A stretch of 64,000 bases of DNA from Heracleum sosnowskyi (Eukaryota; Streptophyta; Magnoliopsida; Apiales; Apiaceae). Below are positions 1 through 11,543 of this stretch, one piece after another. Every line of letters starts with the position of its first letter. Positions within the stretch are counted from its first letter, which is position 1. A program made the translations under genes and the position numbers. The stretch lies in contig CM061245.1 in assembly GCA_030848705.1 (NCBI GenBank), positions 38,754,711-38,818,710 of the forward strand, in the 5' to 3' direction. Below the pieces are notes generated by a model. The model did not search any database. It was not told where the DNA came from and was given only the letters and a program-made list of their open reading frames with translations.

Positions 1-258
1 ATAAAAGGACTAGGCGTAAATATTGGTCAAAGTCCGGTCAATTTGACCACAAAAAGTCAAACAAGACAAAAGATTTGGGACAGAGGGAGTTGTTATTACT
101 TGATAAAAAAAATTAATTTTTTAACGAATTAAAGTTTAAATCCTAAATTTTTATTAGATAGAATTCATAAATAAAATCTATGTATAAACATGATTTTTTT
201 ACATCTCAAAATACGTATTAAAAAGTCAAACCTCGATTAAAATGGGACAGAGGGAGTA
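1..258. mobile_element. Stowaway-like MITE ends (two, left-truncated)
   Basis: Two copies of the Stowaway terminal motif GGGACAGAGGGAGT occur at about 77-90 and 244-257, the second followed by TA. This is the right-hand terminal inverted repeat of Tc1/mariner-type Stowaway MITEs. Both copies are preceded by AAAAAGTCAAAC-type sequence, as expected of the subterminal region. The matching left ends are not visible, so either they lie outside the window or one element sits inside another. No coding capacity. Confidence 0.6.
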
Positions 259-278
259 TAAATTTATTTGATTGTAAA

Positions 279-430
279 ATAGCAGTATCAACTAACCAGC
301 ACACTCTGAATGCAGCATACCCTTCTCAGTTGAAGACCTTTCTAGTTCACTGCAAGTGAAGGATTTCTTGGATGTTAAACCTGCGACTGATCTTCTTGAG
401 AATCTGGCCTTTCAATTTTTGCACGAGTGA
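279..430 (+). pseudogene. possible degraded terminal exon
   Basis: Two short stretches read like protein but in different frames. About 306-359 reads LNAAYPSQLKTFLVHCK followed by a stop. From 356 another frame reads VKDFLDVKPATDLLENLAF and ends at a TGA at 428-430. Base composition is richer in G+C than the surroundings. This could be the last exon(s) of a plus-strand host gene lying to the left, with an unseen intron or a one-base indel between the segments. I do not recognise the family. Chance open frames remain possible. Confidence 0.2.
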
Positions 431-1442
431 GGTTTCAAGAAGTTCAAGCATGCTTTTATTTAATTTGCCAAGGTACAGAAAAATATACGTGGCCGGAAAA
501 TATTGTTGTTGTAGATCCATCTTTTATTACGGTTCTATATTGTATCCTTTTATCCTCCCGCCCTTGCTGTTAAATCATTTTTTTTGATTATGCATGCTAA
601 AATTCTCTAGCAAGAGGGCAGGGGCTCTCTTTTCAGTCAAGTGTGCAGTGATCTTGTTTTGTATTTTTTGGTCCTGTCATGTTGGGCCGCATTCTTTATA
701 GGGAGATAGGAGGCAAACATTTTTTTCATAGAAAGTCAGGTTGAAAGTTTTGTTTATTTCTACACCAATATACATTTGTTATGTAAAGAACCCTGAATGT
801 AAAGTGATATTTATATGAAGTATTTTTTATTCTTTACACTCGTGCAGATGTGGTGACCTCAGTTTATATTATATTTGTTTTGTTCTCATCAAGCCTTTCA
901 TTCAGTGATAACTACTTCACCTCTATACAGTCAGCAAATAAGCAGTGGTAGTATGAACGAGTTATCTGTTCTGGTTTAACTGTAAACTGTTATAAAATGT
1001 ATCCGAAAATGAAAAATTAGTTTCGGCTGGCCTAAGTGGCAAGCACCCTCTCTTGTATTTTTAGGACTTATTTTTACTACAGACTTGTATGTTGGGCTAT
1101 AGATCAACTTGTAATAGTTAGAGAAACAGCATTGCCTCAGAATGGAGTCAGATTTGTGTGCGTTTTCCTTGAACGCTTCTTGTTTGAGTGGTATCGTTCA
1201 GGTTATGAGACGAGTGTTTGATTTATCCATATAATCAATAAACAGTGACTCAACCAATTCTTTGCTTATAGCCTATATAACACCGTGAAATATTCACTAG
1301 GGTGCTGCACAAGGCCCTTTCCCTTATAGCAACAAAGTCCTTACGAATTACGATCATCATAAACCCTCTGGTCTGGACCATTATCTTGTTCATATCCATT
1401 CCAACTGTATATCTCATTTTACATACTGCCTAGCCAGTTGTA
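431..1442. other. non-coding; possible 3' UTR, otherwise nothing seen
   Basis: T-rich sequence with no convincing reading frame. An AATAAA-type polyadenylation signal lies at about 1237-1242, so the segment could be the 3' UTR of the doubtful exon at its left, but that would be long. Short open frames here have no recognisable content. Confidence 0.3.
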
Positions 1443-1552
1443 CAAGGAATTCTTGACCTCTTGTAGAATACGAGGGGTTGATTCTAGAAATGCCGTGCAA
1501 GGAATTCTTGACCTCTTGTAGAATACGAGTGGTCGATTCTCGTCTTTTTTAT
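1443..1552. repeat. 55-bp direct tandem duplication
   Basis: The block beginning CAAGGAATTCTTGACC at 1443 is repeated beginning at 1498, a period of 55 bp, with few mismatches. It lies in non-coding DNA. Confidence 0.8.
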
Positions 1553-1754
1553 TAGGTGGTCTGTTTTCGGTTTTAAACAAGTAGAATGAAGTAAATACTA
1601 TACCGTGTTCAAATGTTGTACATTTACTTGATTGTAAAATTTTAAAAAATTATATTTTAGAATTATTAATATTAATAGAATTAATAAATTAAAACAAATA
1701 TGAATACTAAAAATAAAATTGTGAATTAATATAATAAAAAATATTAAAAATTAT

Positions 1755-2470
1755 CCGTGCATTTCACATACTATAAGCTAGTAAATATAATAATAACAAT
1801 CATAATATAATAGGAAAATTAAATTAGTAAAACAATAAAATTGATAAAATTAATTTTATTATATTTTAACACATATTATAATTTAAAAAAATGAAACAAA
1901 TAAAACATCAATAAGGAAACAATCCTAGATCGGATTATGAAAACAAGTAAAACCCTTTCCGATTATAATTAGAATACCCTAAACTTGGGTGGAACGGTTC
2001 TGTTCAATCTAATGTTAAATCGGAATACAAATCTATATATACCAAGCTAATTCATATCAATACATCTCTCCCCCGCTTCTTAAATCCTAAAGGTACGCAT
2101 TATTTTCTCTATAATATGGTATTGGTACATTTCGAGTTACCTGATAATATTATTTGTTATTAAAAATTATTGCACATACTATAAGTTAGTAAATATAATA
2201 ATAACAATCATAATATAATAGTAAAATTAAAGTAGTTAAACAATAAAATTGATAAAATTAATTTTATTATATTTTAACACATTATAATTTTAAAAAATGA
2301 AACAAATAAAACAATAAGAAAACAATCGTATATCGGATTATGGAAACAAGTAAATTAGAACCCTTTCCGATTAGAATTAGTAAACCCAAAACTTGGACGA
2401 AACGTTTGGTTGAATCCAATATTAAATCGGAATACAAATCTATATATACCACATCGCTAATTCATATCAA
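1755..2470 (+). repeat. about 300-bp AT-rich block duplicated at 408-bp spacing
   Basis: The segment starting CACATACTATAAG at 1765 recurs at 2173. The two copies stay alignable through a run of AT-rich DNA, a motif ATCGGATTATG, the word CCCTTTCCGATTA and a TATATATACCA box (about 2033 and 2443) followed by GCTAATTCATATCAATAC. The start of the first copy (TATAAGCTAG then T, near 1783) resembles the 3' terminus of plant Helitrons. The TATA-like box just before each copy's end gives a duplicated promoter-like structure. No gene is seen. Confidence 0.6.
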
Positions 2471-2989
2471 TACAACATTATAATCGATCCAGATGACTTT
2501 CGATTTGGATCCAGATTTAATAACTCAGCTTAATCGATCCAGATGACTACAACTTTACTGCACACATACCGATACAAAAACTACAACTTTACTGCACATC
2601 TCTCTGAGTGAATTTATATTTCTGCAATTGTGGGTAGACACTAAATAGGTAACCGTGACTCGTGAGAAGGAGCAGATGGGTTGGTACTTGGTAGTTAATG
2701 AGTTACGCATTTTCAATACGGGTATTGAACGTGTATAATTGGCCCTAAAATTGTGAATCGTTATTTTGGTACAGAATGGGGGAGAAATGTGGTAAAAATG
2801 TAATTATTTCAATTCTAGAGATTGACGGGGCTAAATACCGACAACTACTTTACAAAATATATAACAAAAAATAGATATTGAGTTTGACGGACATGAGTAA
2901 CTACAACTTGCAAGTAGCTATATATTATACAACACAATTTACATATTGAGTTGACAAAACATGAGTAGTTACAACTTGTAAGGGATAAT

Positions 2990-3660
2990 TACGGATGATA
3001 AACAGGTCGGTCGGTTTGGATTTTGTAAAAATCAGACCCGGACCTAAATATATATTTTGGATCCGGATTCGGACCCGGACCCGATTGGATCCGACTGTCA
3101 AGATTCAGATCCGACCCGTCGGGTTTCGGTTCGGGTTTTAATCAGGTCTCGATTGATTTTAATTTTTATACAATTATTTATCAATTTAATACAAATTTGT
3201 ATTTAAAATTTTGACTAAAATAATTGAGTTTGTTAAATTTTAAGCAAAATCCTTAACTAATAAAATTCATAATCCAAATTCTAAATAAATCCAAAAGTTA
3301 AAAAACTAGTTTACATCATCCAAAGATACATGATATCTAATATTCATATTAGGGTTTAGAATACAAAAAGAAATTAGAAAGTTCAAGCATAAAAACATAA
3401 AAACATACCAATAAATTATGTAGATTACCACTTGACTAAAGTCTGTTTTATTCATCGAATAGCGCCCTACCTGAAGACATCAAGTGAGAAGTCTAAAACT
3501 GGAACTTTAGAAGTGGAATACGTTAAAGAATTTAGAATAAGAGAATGAATTAGAATATGATACGTCAATGTCTCAATAACCATACATCACGTAGTTAAAA
3601 AGTTAAAGTAGAATTTTTAGAATATTAATGATTTAAAATATATTATATATACACCATATT

Positions 3661-3735
<75 letters not shown>

Positions 3736-3945
3736 TTATTCGAATTTTGGATCGGGTCCGAGTTCCGATTTCAGGACCGGTTCGGTTAGGGAAATATCCA
3801 AACCCGACCCAAAATTTAATCAGGTCTAGGTCTATATATGAGATCCAAACCCAAATCTAAACCCAAAACTTCGGATTTGGTTGGGTCTATTCGAATCGGA
3901 ACGGGTCGAGTACCCATCGGGTCGGTACAAATTGCCATCCCTAGT
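2990..3945. repeat. dispersed element with GGGATGGCAA-type right end
   Basis: The right edge (about 3915-3945) reads, on the minus strand, CTAGGGATGGCAATTTG followed by ACCGACCCG. This is the terminal motif of a common group of plant hAT-type MITEs. The left edge (about 2990-3130) carries CGGTCGGTTTGG and repeated GGACCCG/GGATCCG words facing the other way. The interior holds an (AT)n run. I could not find a clean 8-bp target duplication, so the exact left end is uncertain. Confidence 0.4.
3665..3732. repeat. (AT)n microsatellite, about 34 units
   Basis: Uninterrupted AT dinucleotide run of roughly 68 bp, inside the repeat described for 2990-3945. Confidence 0.95.
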
Positions 3946-3957
3946 GATAATGTAATT

Positions 3958-4560
3958 AGACTTTGCAATTCGTGTCGTGTCGTGTACTTTCGTGTTTCGT
4001 GTATTAAGATGCTAAACCATTAACGAAACGAAATAAGTTCGTGTACCCATTTTGTAAAACGAAAACGAAACGAAAAATTTTGTGTAAACACGAAACGAAA
4101 CGAAAAGTACACGAAATTTGTCGTGTACTTATCGTGTACACGAAAACGAAAACGAAAACGAAACGAAAAGTACACGAAACGAAAACGATAAGTGCTGAGT
4201 ACCCATTGACCATGACCAATACATACAGATTATTTTAAGTATTTATGAATTATGATATACAATATTTTGAGTACATAATTTTGTATAAAAATAATACATA
4301 CAATATTTATTTATGATATGTATTTATATAATTTTAAAATATGAATTTATTTATTTAATTATTTTGTGTACTTTCATTTCGTGTCGTGTACCCAAGAGTA
4401 AACCCAAAACCGACACTAAATTCGCTCGTGTAATTTCGTGTTCGTGTACCGAAAAGGTCAAACCAAACCCATAATTTTCGTGTCGGGTACGAAATTGCCG
4501 GTTCAATATGTAATATATTTCGCCTAGATATTGATTGACATGAATATCGATAAAACGCAA
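3958..4560. repeat. CGTGT/ACACGAAA-rich dispersed repeat
   Basis: The stretch is built from variations of CGTGTCGTGTAC and ACACGAAACGAAAAG on both strands, giving many local inverted repeats. The right part (about 4230-4450) matches the reverse complement of 58730-58960, including the box GTGTCGTGTACC and its AT-rich arm. It is therefore a dispersed family, not a local accident. Apparent open frames here are made only of repeat (runs of KRK, FVFV) and are not genes. Confidence 0.65.
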
Positions 4561-5470
4561 TTACAAATAAGACGTTAAATACAATTTGAAGGTAAAACTC
4601 GTCACAGGAGAATAATGACAAAAAATAAAAAATCTGGGATGCCGAAGGAAGAATGTGAAATTAAGTTGTCCCCGTCAAACCCTAGCCAGTAGTACTGTAA
4701 TACACGGAAATTCCCAGGATTTGTAGGCAAATCAATGAGCCAACAAGAGAGTTGATATATGCCATTTGAACGCTAATAATAAGATGGACCAGATAGAAGA
4801 GGTCCAGTTTTAGTCGTATTCAAGCTTGTTGGCATTTGTATTGTAGCATAGTAGACTTCTCGTTCAATTCATTATATTGTAGAATTATACTTGGCAAAAG
4901 CCCGTGTGGGTTATTTGTGGTCATATACATGCTACTAGTTTATTAAGGCCTGGACCATATATTTATCCACTACATATAATGTGAACTGTGAACTGAAGCT
5001 CTCTATCATCTTATGGATTAGGTCAATTTTATTGTACCACCACACCATCACTTGATTCATAGGTAAAATCAAATCCTCCCGTACTCCGTAATTGAGTAGA
5101 ATAATAGTATTTGTTATATAACATCCTGTTGAACGGACTTAAGATTTTAGAGTTACTAGTTACTGAACAATAATATTATATTTTGTCGAATTGTTAAATT
5201 ATACATTTTTAATTTCTTGAAATTGAAAAACAAAAATATAATAAAAGAAAAGAGGAAAACTTAGTGTACTCCATGTTCTCTTAATGTGATTAAGAAAGCT
5301 ACAAGTAATAGTCGGTAAAGGAAATGAGAATATAAAGATGATTACGTTATTCTAACCTTTATAGGAATAATGGCGATGATTGCTTAGCGAAAAGTAATTG
5401 TAAAGTAATAATGGTGGGGTTGATTATAGAAAATTTAATACTAACAAAGATGGTCCTAAAAGCTATTCCA
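4561..5470. other. non-coding, nothing recognised
   Basis: AT-rich intergenic DNA without a convincing reading frame, RNA gene or repeat boundary. Confidence 0.6.
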
Positions 5471-6004
5471 TGTCCCATCCATTTCTATACACTTTCTATT
5501 TTGGAATGTCCCTCTCATTTCTATACATTCCAAAAATAGTAACTTTTAATAATATAAAACACTATTACACCTACTACTTTCTCCACCGTCTCTATTCTAT
5601 AATAATATAAAACACTATTACACCCACTACTTTCTTCCACTATCTCAAATCTATTATTAAATATTGATATGTCCCATCACTTTACCCATTTTTAATCTAA
5701 CTTTACTCATTTTTTATATTTTTCTTAGTCTTCGTGCCCAATTTCTATGTATAGAACCTGGAGATAGTTATCATTTAGGTTGGGCACAAAATTTAAAGAA
5801 AATAGATAAATTAATGGAGAAGATTAAAGAAAAAGAGTAAAGCGGTGAGATTCGTCGATATTTAAAGTATAAAGTAAGTAAAGTGGATGAAAATAGTGGA
5901 ATTAGTTGATTTTTAATAAAATTTTACTATTTTAAAAAAGTTTTGAAATGTAAAAAATTGGATGAAACATCCAAAAAGGAAATTATAAAGAAATGGATGG
6001 GACA
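5471..6004. mobile_element. 534-bp palindromic MITE
   Basis: The left end TGTCCCATCCATTTCT at 5471 is matched by its reverse complement at the right end (AAATGGATGGGACA, ending 6004). The arms stay complementary for over 200 bp each, converging on a short loop near 5745 flanked by GTGCCCAA and TTGGGCAC. The whole element is a foldback MITE. The left arm also contains a direct duplication of about 50 bp (about 5549-5650). No protein is encoded; the superfamily cannot be fixed from the ends alone. Confidence 0.75.
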
Positions 6005-6939
6005 TATGCACTGACACTATAAACAATTTGTACAGCATTTTATAGTATACCTTTATCAAAATGATAATAAAGTTAATATTTGACTGGATATAATGATGAT
6101 TATGGTTTATTAGTTTTTTTTAACCTAAGAATGGTATCTTTTTTAACGAGTTATTGACTTGAGCCTTAAGATTTCATATTTTGACGAAAATATTTACAGT
6201 TAAATATTGATGAACAAATACTCAGAAAAAAATTGATCGAGTGATTCTATTGATTTATCAAATGTGTTCACTAAAAATCAAGATGAAAATACACTGTTAT
6301 TATTATATTAAAATAAAAAAATAAAAAAATGTTATATATTTGATAAGATTTATGCTTTTATCGAACATGTTTATATCCAGATTTAATTGTATTTGTAGGT
6401 AATCAAATTTCTTAAATTTTTTATTACTAATATAAACATGAATTTATGACCATATCTATCACAATTTAAAGAATTATAATTATTTTTCTATATGCTATAA
6501 TTGATTATAGTCTTGTTTGAAAGTTAGGTGTCTGAGAAAAAGTTAGTAGATTGAATCGAGTTAGAGATTTGCGAACTAATCCTTTTATATTTATCTTTGG
6601 TAAATAACGGATTGAAATAGGTCACCGTCTGCTAATTTTGAAAAAAATTATTGAAAGAGTTTTTTGAATCCAAGGATTTTAATGTGTATAATTAAAATAC
6701 AAATAGCTTATCAAACGGTTAATTACAAATAATTTTACTCAAAACAACTAAATGGAATTTGTAATTATAATAACTAATTTAATCTGCTAATTAAAACTAA
6801 TCCGATTCTTTACCGTTACGGCGAAACGCTAATCGCTAAACAAGACATGTGAGTTCTAAATTGAAGAAAACAAGTAGCAATATGATGTCATATATTTTTT
6901 TTAAATTTCTTTCTGATGCCTTTAGGACCGGAAAAATGT
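6005..6939. other. non-coding, nothing recognised
   Basis: AT-rich DNA, no supported feature. Confidence 0.6.
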
Positions 6940-7222
6940 ACTTTCCCGTCCCAATTTTATTGTCTAGAATTTCTTTTTTCGTTCGTCCCAAAATTATTGT
7001 CCATTTTTAGTTTATATGATAAATTATTTACTCCCTCCGTCCCACTCAAACTGACTTGTTTGACTTTTTTTGGGTCAAATTGACTAAATTTTGACTAATT
7101 TTTTAAAAAAAATTGACATGCATTTTTATAAATCTAAATTTTGTATGCTATAATAAATTATCTATATTTTCAACTAGTACATGCATTTTGATGATGAACA
7201 ATAAAAATGGGACGACGGAGAG
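6940..7222. mobile_element. Stowaway MITE (7031-7222) beside a truncated relative
   Basis: A complete Stowaway copy begins with CTCCCTCCGTCCC at 7031 and ends with GGGACGACGGAGAG at 7222. It is flanked on both sides by TA, the expected target duplication. Immediately to its left (about 6944-7015) lies a fragment of a second subfamily (CGTCCCAATTTTATTGTC), lacking its start. Non-autonomous and non-coding. Confidence 0.8.
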
Positions 7223-7224
7223 TA

Positions 7225-8535
7225 TTAAAAAGCCGCATTTTTCACGGACCAAAGTTCACTCTCCAATTCCAGCCATGGTTGACTCGAGCAAATAGTTTTA
7301 GCGAACTACTTTAGCGGTGTCATAAAGATTGTGCCAGGTAAAATTTGTCAAGCGAGTCAGATCCTCACTGTACCATTTTAAGAAATCAATAACCTAAAAT
7401 ATGAAGTCTAAATCAACTCATCACCACGTTTATAAAGAACTATAATTAAGCACACAAATGAAATCCATTCACTCATTAAGATCTTCTGCATCTTCTTGTT
7501 ATTTTGGATCTAAGCATTCTGACATTAGAACAATATCTAACCATGATATTACCAACTATCACAAGATTTGGAATCTTTCTCTAGACCAATCTCCATGTAC
7601 ATGCATTATCGTCAATGTTAATTGGGATTATTTACGAAAGTCAGTTCATATTATTAAATTTGTTTTACGGATCGAAAAATTTATTTCAATTTTTCCTCCA
7701 ATTACTTATGTGTTAAACGTCTTATTTTACGGAAATTATATTAGAGGGCTTGCATAACATTTTAAGATTTTATAGGATCTTGCGTAACTTGTTACTTAAG
7801 ATGGTATTAAAGTTTGATTTAGAGATAAATTTCAGGTTCGAGTTCTTCTATTTTTATTTATTTTACTATTTATCTCTCTAATTAATCATAGCAAATTGTA
7901 AATTTAAAGAGGAGTACTGAGTCATATATATATGATTAATCATAGCAAAATGTAAATTTAAAGAGGAGTATTAAATAATGGGAAAACTTTCATGTATCCA
8001 ACAAATCTAGGACATTAAGTATATATATCCGAAGGCTGGTATTTGATATGGCCGTGTGATGAAGTCACGGAAGCCGTGTCATAGACTCACGATTGTCCTC
8101 ACAAATTTTACATACCAAAACTACCCCTCTCTACGTGACATGAAGTCGGTGTTGTAGTAATTTTTAATAAGAAAAAGTTTGACAACAAAAATTACTGCAT
8201 CCGTGACTTCAAGTAACTACTATAATAATGTAATAATATAAAGATAAAATAGGTTAAAAATTTAAACAATTAACTAACTAATAAGAACATTTTAACTAAT
8301 TAAAAATCATATGACATTTAAAAAAAAATAGTTAGGCTATGTTATTATATTAAATATAATAGGGAAATATTAAAAGTTTTAGTTCGGTCAGTTAGTCGGT
8401 ATTTTGGACCAATTTAGGGCATATTTATAACTAATTATATTTTTCATCTATCTATACTAAATTATTATTAAAGATAAAACATTAAATATTTGCGAAGTTC
8501 AGTCGGTTAGTCAATTGCTAAGGTTGGTACTTAGT
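7225..8535. other. non-coding, nothing recognised
   Basis: AT-rich DNA. A 99-codon open frame at 7458-7757 has no recognisable domain and is not supported as a gene. Confidence 0.5.
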
Positions 8536-8539
8536 GTTT

Positions 8540-8790
8540 TTACTTAATTACTATTATTTATCTATAAAAAAATATTATTAAATAATAACATTACCTATTT
8601 ATAACCAATTAAACACATTACTTTTTCTATTTGTCTTAACAAAATCCCGCCATTTTCCAATATTCTTATTTATAACCAATTACTTTTTCAGCTACTTTTT
8701 CTATTTTTCTAACAAAATCCTTTTAAAATCCTTTTTTTCAAAAATATGACGGGCAAACTAAAACACATTATCTTTTCAATTTGATAATGT
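8540..8790. repeat. AT-rich repeat shared with 42368-43076
   Basis: Blocks such as AATATTATTAAATAATAACA, ATAACCAATTA and TTTTTCTATTTTTC followed by AACAAAATCC recur in the same order in the Helitron-like region at 42.37-43.08 kb. It is probably a fragment of the same dispersed family. Confidence 0.5.
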
Positions 8791-8796
8791 ACACTT

Positions 8797-9090
8797 AGAG
8801 GGGAATGAATAGGTGTAAATGACTATGGTCAATTTCAAATTTTACCAATAAACAGCTTAGTGAATTCAAATTATGCAATGCACAAAGTAAAGTTTAGAAA
8901 TGTTAGGTCATGATCATGATATGTTTGTAGGAGGGGATGAATACAAATTATACTATTTTCTCGAATTTATTCGGTGTTATAATAGTCTAATAACAACAAA
9001 TTTATGCGGAATAAAATGAAACAAGATTCAAGTTAAATATAACTTATATTAAACTTGAAAGGTGTTACAGTTTCAGTACATATTACAAAG
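8797..9090 (+). repeat. possible old Sirevirus LTR start(s)
   Basis: Two places resemble the LTR start of the Sireviruses elsewhere in this window, in which TGTTAG or TGTTGG is followed about 20-30 bases later by a G-run and TGAAT. One is at 8797-8825 (TTAGAGGGGAATGAATAGG). The other is at 8901-8942 (TGTTAGGTC then GGAGGGGATGAATAC). The second is cut by the T1 insertion at 9091. The far end is not identifiable, so these may be LTR scars or chance. Confidence 0.3.
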
Positions 9091-9327
9091 TGTTATGGAA
9101 TAAAAACTGTATCTTTGAATTCAATGTTAGGGTTAGAGAGCTTCGAGCTTTAATGACTTCTCTTGTTGTCGGGGACTAACTCGGTCCTAAAAAGATGCCT
9201 ACGTATCTCTAGTGTTTAGAGAATCAAGCCAATAAAACGTAGTTCTTGGTGTTGCCCTCGGGGCTATGGCGGCAGGGGCACACCAAGGACGTAGTGACTT
9301 GTATGTCCTTATTTGAGGATGAAGTCT

Positions 9328-9459
9328 AAAACGTCGTAGATGACGTATGGAGCTGTGTCCAAAATGTAGTAGATGACGTATGGAGCTGTGTCCAAAACGT
9401 AGTAGATGACGTATGGAGCTGTGTCCAAAACGTAGTAGATGACGTATGGAGCTGTGTCC
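9328..9459. repeat. 33-bp tandem array (4 units) in T1 LTR
   Basis: Units start at 9328, 9361, 9394 and 9427. Each holds GATGACGTATGGAGCTGTGT. The TGACGT core is the recognition core of plant TGA-type bZIP factors (as-1-like). T2 LTRs carry this block only once (GGAGCTGTGT reverse-complemented near 19610), so the array expanded in T1. Confidence 0.9.
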
Positions 9460-9490
9460 AAAACGTAGTTCTATTGTGAAGGAGCAGGGT

Positions 9491-9501
9491 CCTTATATAG
9501 G
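9491..9501 (-). promoter_or_regulatory. TATA box of T1 3' LTR
   Basis: On the minus strand this reads CCTATATAAGG. The same box occurs at 17454-17464 (the functional 5' LTR) and in both T2 LTRs at 19567-19577 and 41362-41372. Confidence 0.7.
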
Positions 9502-9844
9502 CGTCTGGAGCCTCGTATTTAGAGTAAGTTTAGGAGACTTAGCGAATAAGTCTCCTTTTTGATAATGGATAAACATTGTATTTCTTGGTGGACAAGTCTT
9601 TTCCTTGTTGATAAGGACTATGACTCATTATTTCTTTTAATTGGGATTCTGGATCCTTCTTTGATGAATTTACCATATTTTGGACTCCTTTCCTGAGCTG
9701 TATATTTTCCCTATTTATTAATTACGAAATTAATAAATAATTAGGGTTTCGGGCCTTGCTTATTGGGCTGTGTTCTTAGACCAATATGGGTCTAATTAAT
9801 ACGTAATTAATTGCACTTCTAGGATTATTTTTCAGCCCATATCA

Positions 9845-10528
9845 TTTGCCCCCTAACTTCTATGATAATGCACTAGGATTTCATATAAGTTATACCGGTC
9901 TTTTTCGCGACTTGGGGTCTTTTTATCCCTTACCTGGGACTTACTACCCTTTTTTGGGGATTTTAATATACACTAGTGTTTCACGAGTATCGTCTTGGTG
10001 TAAAGTGTGGAGCGACCTACACATTTACGACGATTTTGCCTTATTCGAGGCTAGCTTGACATTTGCATAAGCCTTTTATGTCTTATACCGTCTTGTTTTG
10101 GCTTCAAGCCTTTCATTGAGCATATCGAATGATGGGGTTTGGACTGAATGTCTTAGGTTTCTGGGGTTTCAATCCTTCACCCTTACGAGTTCTTACTGAT
10201 GGCTACACTCATAGTGATTCGTTCTCAAGTCTACCATAACAAACTTCTCATGAGCTTGAAATTTTCGCTAATTAACAATAGGCATCTTAGGCTTTATTTT
10301 GTATGTTTATTAGCAACATTCACCCTTCGGGGTTCGTTGTATTAAACTCTATTTGTGCAGTTGACATGCATCTTTTGTATGCTTTCCTTTGCATTCATTT
10401 GTAGTTTGTCTTGGCAAAGCTTTGAGGATGTTTCTACCAATCAAAACGGGTTCAACCCTTCATATGCTTTCTAGGAAGCTCATGATTTCATCGAACCTTA
10501 TTTCTACTTATCATACTAGCGGATCCTT
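9845..10528 (-). other. T1 polypurine tract and 3' UTR
   Basis: Directly inside the LTR, the minus strand reads AGTTAGGGGGCAAA, a classic PPT (9845-9858). The rest is the reverse complement of T2 24978-25660 with moderate divergence. T2 has about 1.25 kb of further sequence between this region and its PPT that T1 lacks. No coding sequence. Confidence 0.8.
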
Positions 10529-10872
10529 TTAGGATGCACTAAATACGTTCTTGACGTAATATGGTCCTTCCCAATTTGGAGCCAACTTGCCTTTTTGTCC
10601 AACCCCGGATGCCTCAATCTTTCGGAGGACTAAGTCTCCTTGACGGAAGAATCTCTCTTTAACCCTTAGGTTATAGTAGAAAGATGCCCTTTTTTGATGT
10701 TCAACTACTTTAGCATTTGCCTCATCTTTAACTTCATCAATTAGATCTAAGGCCAACCTCATGCCTTCTTCATTTGTTTCTGGCTTATAAGCTTCGATTT
10801 TTGGAGATGTGTGAGTAATCTCCATTGGAACCACTGCCTCTGCCCCATATGCCAGAAGAAAGGGGGTTGCTC
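10529..10872 (-). pseudogene. T1 integrase C-terminal fragment
   Basis: The minus-strand frame reads ATPFLLAYGAEAVVP at the 5' side of the fragment, through FYYNLRVKERFFRQGDLVLR and NWEGPYYVKN. This is the C-terminal, chromodomain-less end of a Ty3/gypsy integrase and matches T2 24545-24920 almost residue for residue. The frame is cut at 10872 by the S1 LTR: T1 GGTTGCTC lines up with T2 GGTAGCTC and the LTR starts at the next base. The rest of T1 pol upstream has been deleted, so this is a relic. Confidence 0.9.
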
Positions 10873-11433
10873 TGTTGCCCAGTAAATAACAATTGTAGAA
10901 GGGGGGTTGAATACAATTGTATAAGATTCTCGACTTAATCAAGTATATAACACAAATATGAAAGAACAATAACAGCTTTATTAAATCTGATATAAAACTG
11001 TTACAAACTCTCTCAAGAAATTCTGATGTTCTTGAGAGCTGCTAGCTTACAAAAAAACTCTCTCAAGAAATTCTATGTTCTTGAGAGCTTCTATGCGTTT
11101 GATTCTCTTCTGAACCAAATCCTAAAACTGTGTTTATATACTACATAGCTTCTCTATCAATGATAAGTCCTAATCAATTACAAAGATTGAAACCTATCCA
11201 TAATTGATAGCTACATCCTACAAACCAGGAACCAACAAAATAAACTTCCATGTTTAACTAGACTCCAAATATAACTCGAAGTAGGAATCCTGATCAGCTT
11301 CCAGTCCTGATGATCAAACCTGATCCCAGTCCTGATATGTATTCTGATCCTGACGACCATGCAATCCTGATGACGTCAGCAATCCTGATCAGTTGAGTCT
11401 AGCTTCTGACGATCATTGAATTCTGATCTAACA
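10873..11433 (-). repeat. S1 3' LTR (561 bp)
   Basis: The plus strand starts TGTTGCCCAG, then AGAAGGGGGGTTGAATAC, and ends TCTAACA, followed at once by ATCTCCCCC. This is the same boundary plan as S2 and S3. Direct near-repeats of TCTCAAGAAATTCT and GTTCTTGAGAGCT occur near 11000-11090. The U3 part (11280-11420) is packed with TCCTGAT words. Confidence 0.88.
11131..11142 (-). promoter_or_regulatory. TATA box of S1 LTR
   Basis: The minus strand reads AGTATATAAACACAG around this position. In transcription direction it lies about 140 bp downstream of the TCCTGAT word cluster, as expected of a U3 enhancer-plus-TATA layout. Confidence 0.6.
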
Positions 11434-11543
11434 ATCTCCCCCAATCTCATACTTTGTGAAATAAAGTATAGATTCCTAAGATTCAATGATGTCAAAAACA
11501 TATATACAAAATGTACAAGTATCTGCAGAAACAACTTATCTGT
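11434..11543 (-). other. S1 polypurine tract and 3' UTR
   Basis: The minus strand reads TGAGATTGGGGGAGAT directly against the LTR, the same PPT type as S2 and S3. The remaining 90 bases are the untranslated tail of the third ORF. Confidence 0.8.

Larger units (their letters stand above)
9091..9844 (-). repeat. T1 3' LTR
   Basis: 754 bp, starts TGTTATGG and ends CCCATATCA on the plus strand. It contains a four-unit 33-bp array, a TATA box and AT-rich U3 sequence. It pairs with 17054-17807 at about 98%. Confidence 0.93.

Noticed and set aside
4004..4238. Lys/Arg-rich or Phe/Val-rich small ORFs
   Set aside because: Low-complexity translation of ACACGAAA repeats on both strands.
7458..7757. 99-codon plus-strand ORF
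   Set aside because: AT-driven composition without recognisable motif; no supporting context.
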